Shown here one piece after another: positions 1-6,283 of a DNA stretch of 8,230 nucleotides. The stretch is from Rhodospirillales bacterium (lineage in GTDB: Bacteria > Pseudomonadota > Alphaproteobacteria > JAREAF01): positions 1 to 8,230 of the forward strand of contig JAREAF010000108.1 in assembly GCA_029240475.1 (NCBI GenBank), in the 5' to 3' direction. The notes below the pieces were generated by a model. The model made no database searches, was not told the DNA's origin, and worked only from the letters and a program-made list of their open reading frames with translations. The translations under genes and the position numbers were made by a program. The first letter of the stretch is position 1. Each line of letters begins with the position of its first letter.

Positions 1-1
1 G

Positions 2-1570
2 AGCGCGGCCCGCCCGCAGCCGGCCGCGCCGGCGCCCCAGCCCAAGCCCGCCGGGGCGGTCGGCAAGCCTGCGGACGAGACGCTTCTGGTGCCCTCGGTC
101 TTCACCAGGCCCGACGGCAGCCCGCGCTTCGTCATGCCGATCCCGCGCCGCTTCCTCGCCGACGCGGGGATCGGCTATCTCGCCAAATACGAAACGCAGC
201 TCGGCGGCTACGAATATCCGACCCGCTGCTTCCTCGATCAGCATCTGCAGCCCGGCGACGTCTTCATCGATGCCGGCGCGCATTGGGGCCTTTATGCGCT
301 CACCGCCGCGACCCGCTGGCCGGGCGAGGTCTCGGTGCTCGCGATCGAGCCCGAGCCGGAGAACCTGCGCCACCTGCAGGAATGGATCATCCGCAACGGC
401 GCCACGCAGGATGTCGGAGTGATCTCCGCGGCCGCGGGCGCGGCGGAGGGCACCGTCACCTTCGCGCGCAACAGCACCATGGGCCATGCGGTCGCCGAAC
501 CGGGCGCGAAGGCGCCCTTCGGCACCTTCGCCGCGCGCGCCACCACCATCGATGCGCTGATGCAGCAGCACCCGAAGCTGCTCGGGCGGCGCGCCTTCCT
601 CAAGATCGATGTCGAGGGTCACGAGCCGGAGGTGATGGAGGGCGCGCGCGCGCTGCTCGAGAGCGGACGGGTGGAGGCGATCATCTGGGAGCGCGGGCGC
701 TCCTACGACGAGGAGCCCCATCGCGGCCGGCTCATGGCGATGATGGAGCGGCTCTCAAAACTGGGCTATGCGCATTTCCGCTTCCCGCACGAGACCCTGG
801 GCGGGCCCTTGCTGCCCTATCTCTTCAATCACGAGCTGGTGAATGTGCTGAGCCTCGGCGCGAGCTTCTTGAGGCGCACCAGCTATGCGCGCCCGCCGGG
901 ACCCTATGTCGCGCCGAACCGGCCATCGTCGGTCGCGCTTCCCGTCGAGGAGCGGCGGCGCTGGACCAAGATGCTGATCGCGGCGCGCGGCACCGACGGG
1001 GCGCGCTGGGCCGATCCCGCGAACCTGGAGCCGGGCGCGGAGGAGCGGGCGCGGCGGGCCGCCGTGCATATCGCGGAGGGCAGCCACATCCTTGATCTCG
1101 GCGCGGGCCTCATGAAGCTGCGCGACGCCGCGCCGCCCGGCATCCGCTACACGCCCGGCGACCTCGTGCTGCGCGATCCGGCCGGGATCGTCGTCGATCT
1201 GAATTCCGGCGACTTCCCGCCCGGCGCCTATGACGGCGTGGTGATGCTCGAGCTGTTGGAGTACATGCACGATCCGCAAGGCGTGCTGGCGCGCGCCCGC
1301 AGCGCCGCGCCGCGGCTGCTGCTGAGCTATCGCACCCACGGCGGCGGCGATGTGGGCGAGCGGCGGGCGGAGGGGATCTTCAACGACTTCACGCGCGAGG
1401 AGATCCTCTCGCTCCTGGAGGCGACGGACTGGAAGCCCGTCACGACCGAGGACGGCCCCGGCTACACGCTGTTCCTGTGTCGCGCGCTTTCCCGCGCCGC
1501 CAAGCTCAACGAAGCCGACGCGCGCGCCAGGAGCGGCTGGGGCGGACGGCTTGGTCTTGGGCGGAAATGA
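2..1570 (+). CDS. FkbM family methyltransferase fused to a second class I SAM-methyltransferase domain (5' end outside window)
   Basis: Residues are numbered from the GTG at 89. The FkbM domain (about 40-235) shows the SAM-binding motif FIDAGAHWG (59-67), an acidic strand end AIEPEPENL (85-93) and the family hallmark KIDVEGHEPEV (172-182). After a Pro-rich linker (about 268-290), a second Rossmann methyltransferase domain (about 320-465) has ILDLGAG (334-340) and YDGVVMLELLEYMHDP (381-396), like Methyltransf_11 proteins. FkbM enzymes usually O-methylate sugars or polyketides; the substrate here is unknown. The frame stays open from the GTG at 89 back to base 2. It encodes about 29 residues rich in Pro and Ala, with the same high-GC3 codon use, and no good ribosome-binding site precedes 89. 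I therefore infer an interdomain linker, with the true start and perhaps another domain upstream of the window. The 3' end overlaps pdxY on the other strand by 65 bp. The family call is firm; the start and the substrate are not known. Confidence 0.85.
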   Translation, partial: SAARPQPAAPAPQPKPAGAVGKPADETLLVPSVFTRPDGSPRFVMPIPRRFLADAGIGYLAKYETQLGGYEYPTRCFLDQHLQPGDVFIDAGAHWGLYALTAATRWPGEVSVLAIEPEPENLRHLQEWIIRNGATQDVGVISAAAGAAEGTVTFARNSTMGHAVAEPGAKAPFGTFAARATTIDALMQQHPKLLGRRAFLKIDVEGHEPEVMEGARALLESGRVEAIIWERGRSYDEEPHRGRLMAMMERLSKLGYAHFRFPHETLGGPLLPYLFNHELVNVLSLGASFLRRTSYARPPGPYVAPNRPSSVALPVEERRRWTKMLIAARGTDGARWADPANLEPGAEERARRAAVHIAEGSHILDLGAGLMKLRDAAPPGIRYTPGDLVLRDPAGIVVDLNSGDFPPGAYDGVVMLELLEYMHDPQGVLARARSAAPRLLLSYRTHGGGDVGERRAEGIFNDFTREEILSLLEATDWKPVTTEDGPGYTLFLCRALSRAAKLNEADARARSGWGGRLGLGRK

Positions 1571-2339
1571 GGGCGAGCTCGCCCTCGCCCTGGCTGGCTT
1601 CGATCAGCGCATACATCCCGCCCACCGCGAGCGCCAGCGCATCGGGCAGCGGCACTCCGTTGAGTATCCGCCCGAGGAACAGCGCGGCGAAGGCGTCGCC
1701 GGTGCCGAAGGCGCCGTAGCGCAGGCGCGGCGTCTTCACGCACCAGGCGCCTTCGGCGGACGCCACCAAGGTCGCCATCGCGCGATCGAGCTCGATCCCG
1801 GTCACCACGACGGTGGCCGGCCCCGTGGCGCGCAGCTCGTCGGCGGCGCGCAACCCCTCCTCCAGGCTGCGCACCGTGCGCCCTGTCAGCTCCTCCAGCT
1901 CGAAGGCGTTGGGCGTCGCCATGTCGGCCATCGGCAGGGCCACCTCCGCGAAGAAGCGCGGCAGGTCGGCGGCGACGTAGAGGCCGTGATTGCGGTCGCC
2001 CATCACCGGATCGCACAGATAGAGCGCCGTGGGGTTCGCCCGCTTGACCCGCGAGACCGCCTCCAGCATCGCCGCCCCGTTCGCGGCCGAGCCGAGATAC
2101 CCGCTCGCGACCGCCGCGCAGGATGGATAGGCCCCGATCGCCTCCAGCCCGGAGGCCAGGGCCGCCACCTCCTCGGCCGGGGTCACCCGGCCGGCATAGC
2201 GGCCATAGCCCGGATGGTTGGAGAAGCAGACGGTGTCCACCGCCCAGACCTCATGGCCCAGGCGCTGCAGCAGCAAGGTGGCGGCGGAGTGGCCGACATG
2301 GCCCAGGACCACCTTCGATTGGAAGGAAAGCAAGTTCAT
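1506..2339 (-). CDS. pdxY: Pyridoxal kinase PdxY
   Basis: It phosphorylates pyridoxal (and related B6 vitamers) with ATP to give pyridoxal 5'-phosphate, the salvage route for this cofactor, in the cytoplasm. The 277-aa protein matches the PdxY family from end to end: N-terminal MNLLSFQSKVVLGHVGHSAA, FSNHPGYGRYAG (39-50), SGYLGSA (79-85), the YLCDPVMGD segment with the PdxY-type Cys (C109), TPNAFELEELTG (142-153), and the ribokinase-fold anion-hole motif FGTGDAF with catalytic Asp215. The C-terminal SAQDQAVRPS corresponds to the usual PdxY ending, so the part overlapping the methyltransferase gene belongs to the real protein. The ATG at 2339 is chosen because family homology begins there; an in-frame ATG at 2453 would add 38 residues without family character. 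The ribosome-binding site is weak. The gene is divergent from the CoA-ester operon, with no evident metabolic tie. Plain PdxK is the only close alternative. Confidence 0.93.
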   Translation of the reverse strand: MNLLSFQSKVVLGHVGHSAATLLLQRLGHEVWAVDTVCFSNHPGYGRYAGRVTPAEEVAALASGLEAIGAYPSCAAVASGYLGSAANGAAMLEAVSRVKRANPTALYLCDPVMGDRNHGLYVAADLPRFFAEVALPMADMATPNAFELEELTGRTVRSLEEGLRAADELRATGPATVVVTGIELDRAMATLVASAEGAWCVKTPRLRYGAFGTGDAFAALFLGRILNGVPLPDALALAVGGMYALIEASQGEGELALISAQDQAVRPSRSWRARRLR

Positions 2340-2391
2340 TCGGCCCGGGAGATTACGGCATCCGAGGCTCGGCGGCGATGGGTCGCTTTCA

Positions 2392-2419
2392 TTGCCCCGC
2401 AGCCGATTTCGCCTATAGT
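2392..2419 (+). promoter_or_regulatory. Probable sigma70-type promoter of the mcl2-mch unit
   Basis: TTGCCC at 2392-2397 and TATAGT at 2414-2419 are separated by 16 bp. They sit in the 112-bp gap between the divergent pdxY and CoA-ester genes. Transcription would start near 2426, giving a leader of about 25 nt that still contains the AGGA ribosome-binding site (2440-2443). The -10 box is unusually AT-rich for this region, which supports the call. No convincing promoter for pdxY was found on the other strand, although it must lie in or near the same gap. Confidence 0.5.
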
Positions 2420-2451
2420 TCCCGGCATCCAGAATCGCCAGGATTCCCGCC

Positions 2452-3336
2452 ATGCCTGCCTCGATCCGCCCCCGCCGCAGCGTCCTCTACATGCCGGGCT
2501 CCAATGCCCGCGCGCTCGAGAAGGGGCGCGCCCTGCCCGCGGACGGGCTGATCCTGGACCTGGAGGATGCGGTCGCGCCGGACGCCAAGGCCGCGGCGCG
2601 CGACCAGATCGGGACGGCGATCAAGGCCGGCGGCTATGGCCAACGCGAGCTGATCATCCGCGTCAATGCCCTCGACAGCGAGTGGGGCGAGGCGGACGTC
2701 GCCATGGCGGCGCCCTCAGGCGCCGACGCCATCCTCTTGCCGAAGGTCGAGAGCGCGGACCAGGTGCGTGCGCTGGACAAGCTGATGACGGCCAAGGGCG
2801 CGCCGGCCGCCATGGCGATCTGGTGCATGATCGAGACGCCCCTGGGCGTGCTGCGGTCGGCGGAGATCGCCGCGGCCGGCGGGCGGCTGGCCTGCTTCGT
2901 CATGGGCACTTCCGACCTCGCCAAGGACCTGCAGGCGAGCCACACGCGCGAGCGGCTGCCGATGCTGACCAGCCTCGGCCTGTGCGTGCTCGCCGCGCGC
3001 GCCTACGGGCTCGCCATCCTCGACGGCGTCCATCTCGACCTCAACGACGATGCCGGCTTCGCCGAATCCTGCCAGCAGGGGCGCGAGCTGGGGTTCGATG
3101 GCAAGACGCTGATCCATCCCAAGACCATCGAGGCGGCCAACCGCGCCTTCGCCCCGAGCGAGGCGGAGCTGGACTTCTCCCGCCGCATCATCCAGGCCCA
3201 TGCGGAAGCCGCCGCCGCCGGCAAAGGCGTCGTCGTGGTGGATGGGCGGTTGATCGAGAATCTCCATGTCGAGAATGCGCGCCGGCTGGTCGCGCTCGGC
3301 GAGGCGATCGCCGCGCTGGAGCAGGGCGCCAGCTGA
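2452..3336 (+). CDS. mcl2: HpcH/HpaI aldolase/CitE-like CoA-ester enzyme, probable (3S)-malyl-CoA thioesterase (Mcl2 type)
   Basis: This 294-aa protein is a CitE-like TIM barrel. It shows RSVLYMPGSN (9-18) at the CoA/substrate site, LILDLEDAV (33-41), IIRVNALDSEWG (68-79), ILLPKVE (94-100), the Mg2+ ligands Glu128 (CMIETPLG) and Asp155 (VMGTSDLAKDL), and the late segment GFDGKTLIHP (214-223). From memory, length and segments such as LGLCVLAARAYG and GRLIENLHV fit the Rhodobacter Mcl2 thioesterase, which hydrolyses (3S)-malyl-CoA to malate and CoA, better than the longer Mcl1 malyl/methylmalyl-CoA lyase. A lyase acting on malyl-, methylmalyl- or citramalyl-CoA cannot be excluded. It starts at an ATG 8 bp after AGGA. 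Its stop codon shares one base with the mesaconyl-CoA hydratase start, so the two are probably cotranslated. Both fit the ethylmalonyl-CoA pathway. The family is certain; the exact reaction is inferred. Confidence 0.82.
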   Translation: MPASIRPRRSVLYMPGSNARALEKGRALPADGLILDLEDAVAPDAKAAARDQIGTAIKAGGYGQRELIIRVNALDSEWGEADVAMAAPSGADAILLPKVESADQVRALDKLMTAKGAPAAMAIWCMIETPLGVLRSAEIAAAGGRLACFVMGTSDLAKDLQASHTRERLPMLTSLGLCVLAARAYGLAILDGVHLDLNDDAGFAESCQQGRELGFDGKTLIHPKTIEAANRAFAPSEAELDFSRRIIQAHAEAAAAGKGVVVVDGRLIENLHVENARRLVALGEAIAALEQGAS

Positions 3337-4373
3337 TGGCGGGCGCCCAAGGCCGCTTCTTCGAGGATTTCCGCCTCGGCGAGGAGATCCGGCACGCCAC
3401 GCCGCGCACCGTGACGGAAGCCGACCGGGCGCTGACGATCGCGCTGACCGGCAGCCGGTTCCCGCTGCACTCGGCCGACACCTTCGCCCGCGCGCTGGGC
3501 CTCGAGCGCGCGCCGCTCGATGATTGGCTCACCTTCAACATCGTTTTCGGCAAGACCGTCCCCGACATCTCGCTGAATGCGGTCGCCAATTTGGGATATG
3601 CCGAGGGGCGCTTCTCCGGCTTCGTCTATCCGGGGGACACGCTGAGCGCGCGCTCCACCGTGATCGGCCTGCGCGAGGCGAGCGCCGGCGACAGCGGCAT
3701 CGTCTATGTGCGCTCGGAAGGCCTCAACCAGCGCGGCGAGACCGTGCTGAGCTATGTGCGCTGGGTGCTGGTGCAAAAGCGCGACGCAGGCGCGGCCGCG
3801 CCTTCCCCGCAGGTGCCGGAGCTGCCGAAGGCGGTGCCGGCCGGCGCGCTCGAGCCGACGCATCTCGACCTCTCCGGCTACGATTTCGAGCTGGCGGGCT
3901 CCGTCGAGCGGTTCGGCGATTATCCGGTCGGCCGCCGGATCGCGCATCCCTCGGGCATGACGGTGGAAGAGGCCTGCCACATGACCGCGACGCGGCTCTA
4001 CCAGAACACGGCGCGCGTGCATTTCGACCAACACCGCATGGCGACGAGCCGGTTCAAGCGGCGCCTCGTCTATGGCGGCCATGTCATCAGCCTGGCGCGC
4101 GCCTTGAGCTTCGACGGGCTCGCCAATGCCTGCCGCATCCTCGCGATCAATGGCGGCCGGCATGTCGCGCCGTGCTTTGCGGGCGACACCGTCTATGCCT
4201 GGTCCGAGGTCCTGGACCGCGCCGAGCTCGGCGCGCATGCCGGAGCGCTGCGGCTGCGCACGGTGGCGGTGAAGAACCGCGAGAGCGCCGACTTCCCCGA
4301 TCGCGGGCCGGACGGCGCCTACGATCCCTCGATCATCCTCGATCTCGACTATTGGGCGCTGATGCCGGCCTGA
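3336..4373 (+). CDS. mch: Mesaconyl-CoA hydratase, double-hotdog MaoC family
   Basis: This enzyme interconverts mesaconyl-CoA (2-methylfumaryl-CoA) and beta-methylmalyl-CoA in the ethylmalonyl-CoA pathway. The 345-aa protein has the length and layout of that group: an N-terminal hotdog (about 8-150) opening with FFEDFRLGEEIRHATPRTVT and containing FGKTVPDISLNAVANLGYAEG (71-91) and a Pro-Gly-Asp turn (99-101), then a linker rich in Pro and Ala, and a C-terminal hotdog (about 190-342) with the hydratase segment QNTARVHFDQH (223-233) and VYGGHVISLARALSFDGLAN (245-264). The closely spaced VHFD/H and YGGH segments are where the family's active-site residues lie; I assign them by pattern. The start ATG overlaps the preceding stop in TGATG, so translation is likely coupled. 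The frame is open far upstream through pdxY antisense sequence, but protein-like homology begins at this ATG. Confidence 0.88.
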   Translation: MAGAQGRFFEDFRLGEEIRHATPRTVTEADRALTIALTGSRFPLHSADTFARALGLERAPLDDWLTFNIVFGKTVPDISLNAVANLGYAEGRFSGFVYPGDTLSARSTVIGLREASAGDSGIVYVRSEGLNQRGETVLSYVRWVLVQKRDAGAAAPSPQVPELPKAVPAGALEPTHLDLSGYDFELAGSVERFGDYPVGRRIAHPSGMTVEEACHMTATRLYQNTARVHFDQHRMATSRFKRRLVYGGHVISLARALSFDGLANACRILAINGGRHVAPCFAGDTVYAWSEVLDRAELGAHAGALRLRTVAVKNRESADFPDRGPDGAYDPSIILDLDYWALMPA

Positions 4374-4417
4374 TCGTCCGTCGCTGGCGCCGCGACAGGG
4401 TTGGGCTTAGCTTCTTG

Positions 4418-4437
4418 CCGGGCGAGGGGGCGCCCGG
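4418..4437 (+). promoter_or_regulatory. GC hairpin with the ribosome-binding site in its loop
   Basis: CCGGGCG (4418-4424) and CGCCCGG (4431-4437) are perfect 7-bp complements flanking the six-base loop AGGGGG (4425-4430). The loop is the only Shine-Dalgarno-like sequence before the ATG at 4441, and the stem ends three bases before that codon. In mRNA it could display or occlude the ribosome-binding site of the glycosyltransferase gene. Chance stems are common at this GC content, so the regulatory role is inference. Confidence 0.4.
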
Positions 4438-4440
4438 GAC

Positions 4441-5625
4441 ATGGCCAGGATTCTGCTCGGCTGGGAGCTCGGCAACGGCATCGGCTATGCCCGCCGGCTC
4501 GCCGCGATCGCCGACCGGCTGGCTGCGCAGGGCCATGATCCCGTCCTGGCGTTGCGCGACCCGAAGGCGCTGGCCGATCCCGTTCACTCGGTCCTGCAGG
4601 CTCCCGTCGTCGTCGGGCGGCTTCGGCCCGGGACCCAGGGCTTCGTTCCGGCCGGATTTGCCGACCTGATCGCCTGCAACGGCTTCGGCTTCGCCGACCA
4701 TCTGTCCGAGATCCTGAAAGGCTGGCGGTCGCTGATCGATCAGGTCCGCCCGGAGCTGGTGGTGGCGGAATACGCGCCGTCGCTGGTGCTGGCGGCGTGG
4801 CGGCGCCTCCCGACGGTGTTGATCGGCACGCCCTATCTGATGCCGCCGGCCGAGGAGCCTCGCTTTCCCGAGCGCGAGGGCGTCCGGCCCTATGCCGACC
4901 AGGACGCGGCGCTCGATGTCATGCGGCGCGCGCAGCAGATGCTTGGAAACCCCCTGCCCGAGCGCGTGACGCAGCCCTTCGCCGAAGCCATCCGGGTGCC
5001 CTACGGCCTGCCGGAGCTGGACCCTTGGAGCCGCCAACGGCGCGAGCGGCTGCACGGGCTGTGGGAGCCGACCGCGCCGGCCGCGCCGCCCTCCTCTCCC
5101 CGCCTGTTCGCTTATCTGTCGCCGCAAGCGCCCGTGTTTGCCGCCGCGGCCGAGGGGCTCGCGCGCGCGGGCATTGCCGGCGAGGCCTTCATCCCGGACT
5201 GCCCGGCGCCGCTCCAGGCGTTGCTGGCGGCCGGCGGCATGACCCTGCACCGGGATCCGCCGCCGCTCGCCGACGCCGTCGCGCGCGCGAGCCTCGTGCT
5301 CCATCACGGCGGCATCGACACCGCGCAGACCGCGCTCGCGCTGGGCCGGCCGCAGCTCATCCTGCCGCGCTATCTCGACCAGCGGCTGACGGGCGAGGCC
5401 CTGGCCGCGCTCGGGCTCGCCCTCCTCCTCAACCGCGCCACGGCCACCGGGCCCTCGGTCGCCTCTGAGTTGCGCCGTCTGGCGGCCGATGCCACCATGG
5501 CCCAAAGGGCGGAGCTGCGCGCAACCCTGATCCGTCGGCGCGGCATCGACGATGCGCTCGCAGCGAGCGTTGAGGCGGCAGGAAGAGCGCTCGGCCGGGA
5601 GCGCGAACCGGCCCGGCTTCATTGA
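4441..5625 (+). CDS. GT-B glycosyltransferase-like protein (GT1/GT28-related nucleotide-sugar-binding fold)
   Basis: The 394-aa protein looks like a cytoplasmic GT-B enzyme that would move a sugar from a nucleotide donor to an unknown acceptor. The N-terminal half starts ARILLGWELGNGIGYARRL and continues to AAQGHDPVLALRD (28-40), the usual first strand, Gly-rich turn and helix. The C-terminal half carries the donor-site motif LVLHHGGIDTAQTALALGRP (285-304), followed by ILPRYLDQRLTGEALAALG (307-325), matching the MurG/UGT-type diphosphate-binding segment. No signal peptide or membrane segment is seen. In many relatives a His follows the Gly-rich turn; here the position is Tyr16, so catalysis may differ or be lost. 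It begins 67 bp after the mesaconyl-CoA hydratase gene and ends 15 bp before the VOC gene, so the latter two are likely an operon. Fold confidence is good; donor and acceptor are unknown. Confidence 0.78.
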   Translation: MARILLGWELGNGIGYARRLAAIADRLAAQGHDPVLALRDPKALADPVHSVLQAPVVVGRLRPGTQGFVPAGFADLIACNGFGFADHLSEILKGWRSLIDQVRPELVVAEYAPSLVLAAWRRLPTVLIGTPYLMPPAEEPRFPEREGVRPYADQDAALDVMRRAQQMLGNPLPERVTQPFAEAIRVPYGLPELDPWSRQRRERLHGLWEPTAPAAPPSSPRLFAYLSPQAPVFAAAAEGLARAGIAGEAFIPDCPAPLQALLAAGGMTLHRDPPPLADAVARASLVLHHGGIDTAQTALALGRPQLILPRYLDQRLTGEALAALGLALLLNRATATGPSVASELRRLAADATMAQRAELRATLIRRRGIDDALAASVEAAGRALGREREPARLH

Positions 5626-5640
5626 ACCAGGGAGGAAGAA

Positions 5641-6108
5641 ATGGCAGGCAAGGTCAGAGCCATTCCGGAGGGCTACCGTTCGGTCACGCCCTATCTCGTG
5701 GTGAAAGGCGCGGCGAAGGCGATCGACTTCTACAAGAAGGTGTTCGGCGCCCGCGAGAAGTTGCGCATGGAGGGGCCGGGCGGCACCGTCGCCCATGCCG
5801 AGCTCGAGATCGGCGATTCGGTAGTGATGCTGGCCGACGAGAATCCGCAGCACGGTGCTCTGAGCCCGGCGACGGTCGGCGGCACTCCCGTGAGCATCAT
5901 GCTCTATGTGGAGGATGTGGATCGCGTCGCCGAGACGCTGACCAAAGCGGGAGCCAGGACGCTGCGCTCGGTGCAGGACATGTTCTATGGCGACCGGAGC
6001 GGCAGCTTCGAGGACCCGTTCGGCCACCGCTGGCACGTCTCGACCCATATCGAGGACGTGACGCCCGAGGAGATCGAGCGGCGCATGGCCAAGATGAGGC
6101 AGGGCTGA
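5641..6108 (+). CDS. VOC (glyoxalase/bleomycin-resistance) superfamily protein, PhnB-like
   Basis: The 155-aa protein has the paired beta-alpha-beta-beta-beta modules of the vicinal oxygen chelate fold. The first module includes VTPYLVVKGAAKAIDFYKKV (15-34) and HAELEIGDSVVMLADE (52-67). The second includes VSIMLYVEDVDRVAETLTKA (84-103), FYGDRSGSFEDPFGHRWHV (115-133) and a helical tail. His52 and Glu124 sit where metal-binding VOC proteins place ligands. This arrangement, especially YGDRSG.FEDPFGH.W, is typical of PhnB-like proteins, whose substrates are mostly unknown; it should not be taken as a proven resistance protein or glyoxalase. A strong ribosome-binding site, AGGGAGGA (5629-5636), sits just before the ATG. 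The 15-bp gap after the glycosyltransferase gene suggests cotranscription. No convincing terminator follows. Confidence 0.86.
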   Translation: MAGKVRAIPEGYRSVTPYLVVKGAAKAIDFYKKVFGAREKLRMEGPGGTVAHAELEIGDSVVMLADENPQHGALSPATVGGTPVSIMLYVEDVDRVAETLTKAGARTLRSVQDMFYGDRSGSFEDPFGHRWHVSTHIEDVTPEEIERRMAKMRQG

Positions 6109-6170
6109 CACCAAGCCCGCTTCCGATTATCAGGCCGATGCTTTCCTGCGCGAAGGCTCCGCCGCGCGTC

Positions 6171-6270
6171 AGCATGATATTGCTCAAAACTGGAAAGATT
6201 GTGTTTAGAGATCGCTATTGATTGTGGCTCTTGTGATCAGATAGATTTCTCATATTCGAAATTTTGAACT
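6171..6270. other. AT-rich intergenic regulatory stretch
   Basis: Hand count gives 34 G+C in 100 bases, against GC-rich coding sequence on both sides. It lies within the 175-bp gap between the VOC gene and the exported-protein cluster and holds no credible gene. TTGTG occurs three times on the plus strand (6199-6203, 6222-6226, 6231-6235), the first two inside an exact GATTGTG repeat 23 bp apart. TGATCA (6234-6239) and TTCGAA (6255-6260) are short palindromes. It most likely holds the promoter of the downstream cluster and possibly regulator sites. Confidence 0.55.
6180..6209 (+). promoter_or_regulatory. Candidate promoter of the exported-protein cluster
   Basis: TTGCTC (6180-6185) and TTTAGA (6204-6209) are separated by 18 bp inside the AT-rich gap. 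A second candidate, TTGATT (6218-6223) with GATAGA (6240-6245) at 16 bp, is about equally good. I cannot choose between them; the first would leave a leader of about 65-70 nt before the ATG at 6284. Confidence 0.3.
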
Positions 6271-6283
6271 CCGCGGCGCGACC

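Noticed and set aside
89..91. GTG as the real start of the double methyltransferase
   Set aside because: Coding-like Pro/Ala-rich sequence is open in frame to the window edge and there is no good ribosome-binding site. It remains possible.
2340..2453. 38-residue N-terminal extension of pdxY to an ATG at 2453
   Set aside because: The added residues do not match the family, would cover the whole divergent promoter region, and would overlap the neighbouring start codon.
1350..3335. Long plus-strand open frame running into the mesaconyl-CoA hydratase gene
   Set aside because: It is antisense to pdxY and out of frame with the Mcl2-type gene. Its translation is low-complexity Arg/Gly/Ala sequence; the real protein begins at the ATG at 3336.
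3003..4238. 411-codon minus-strand open frame
   Set aside because: It is antisense to the Mcl2-type and hydratase genes, with no family motifs.
4333..6114. 593-codon minus-strand open frame
   Set aside because: It lies opposite two clear genes, and its composition (Arg, Gly, Gln, His rich) is that of antisense to GC-rich coding sequence. No domain is recognisable.
6148..6167. Terminator after the VOC gene (GCGCG...CGCGC)
   Set aside because: The stem is only 5 bp with a 10-base loop and no T-run follows.
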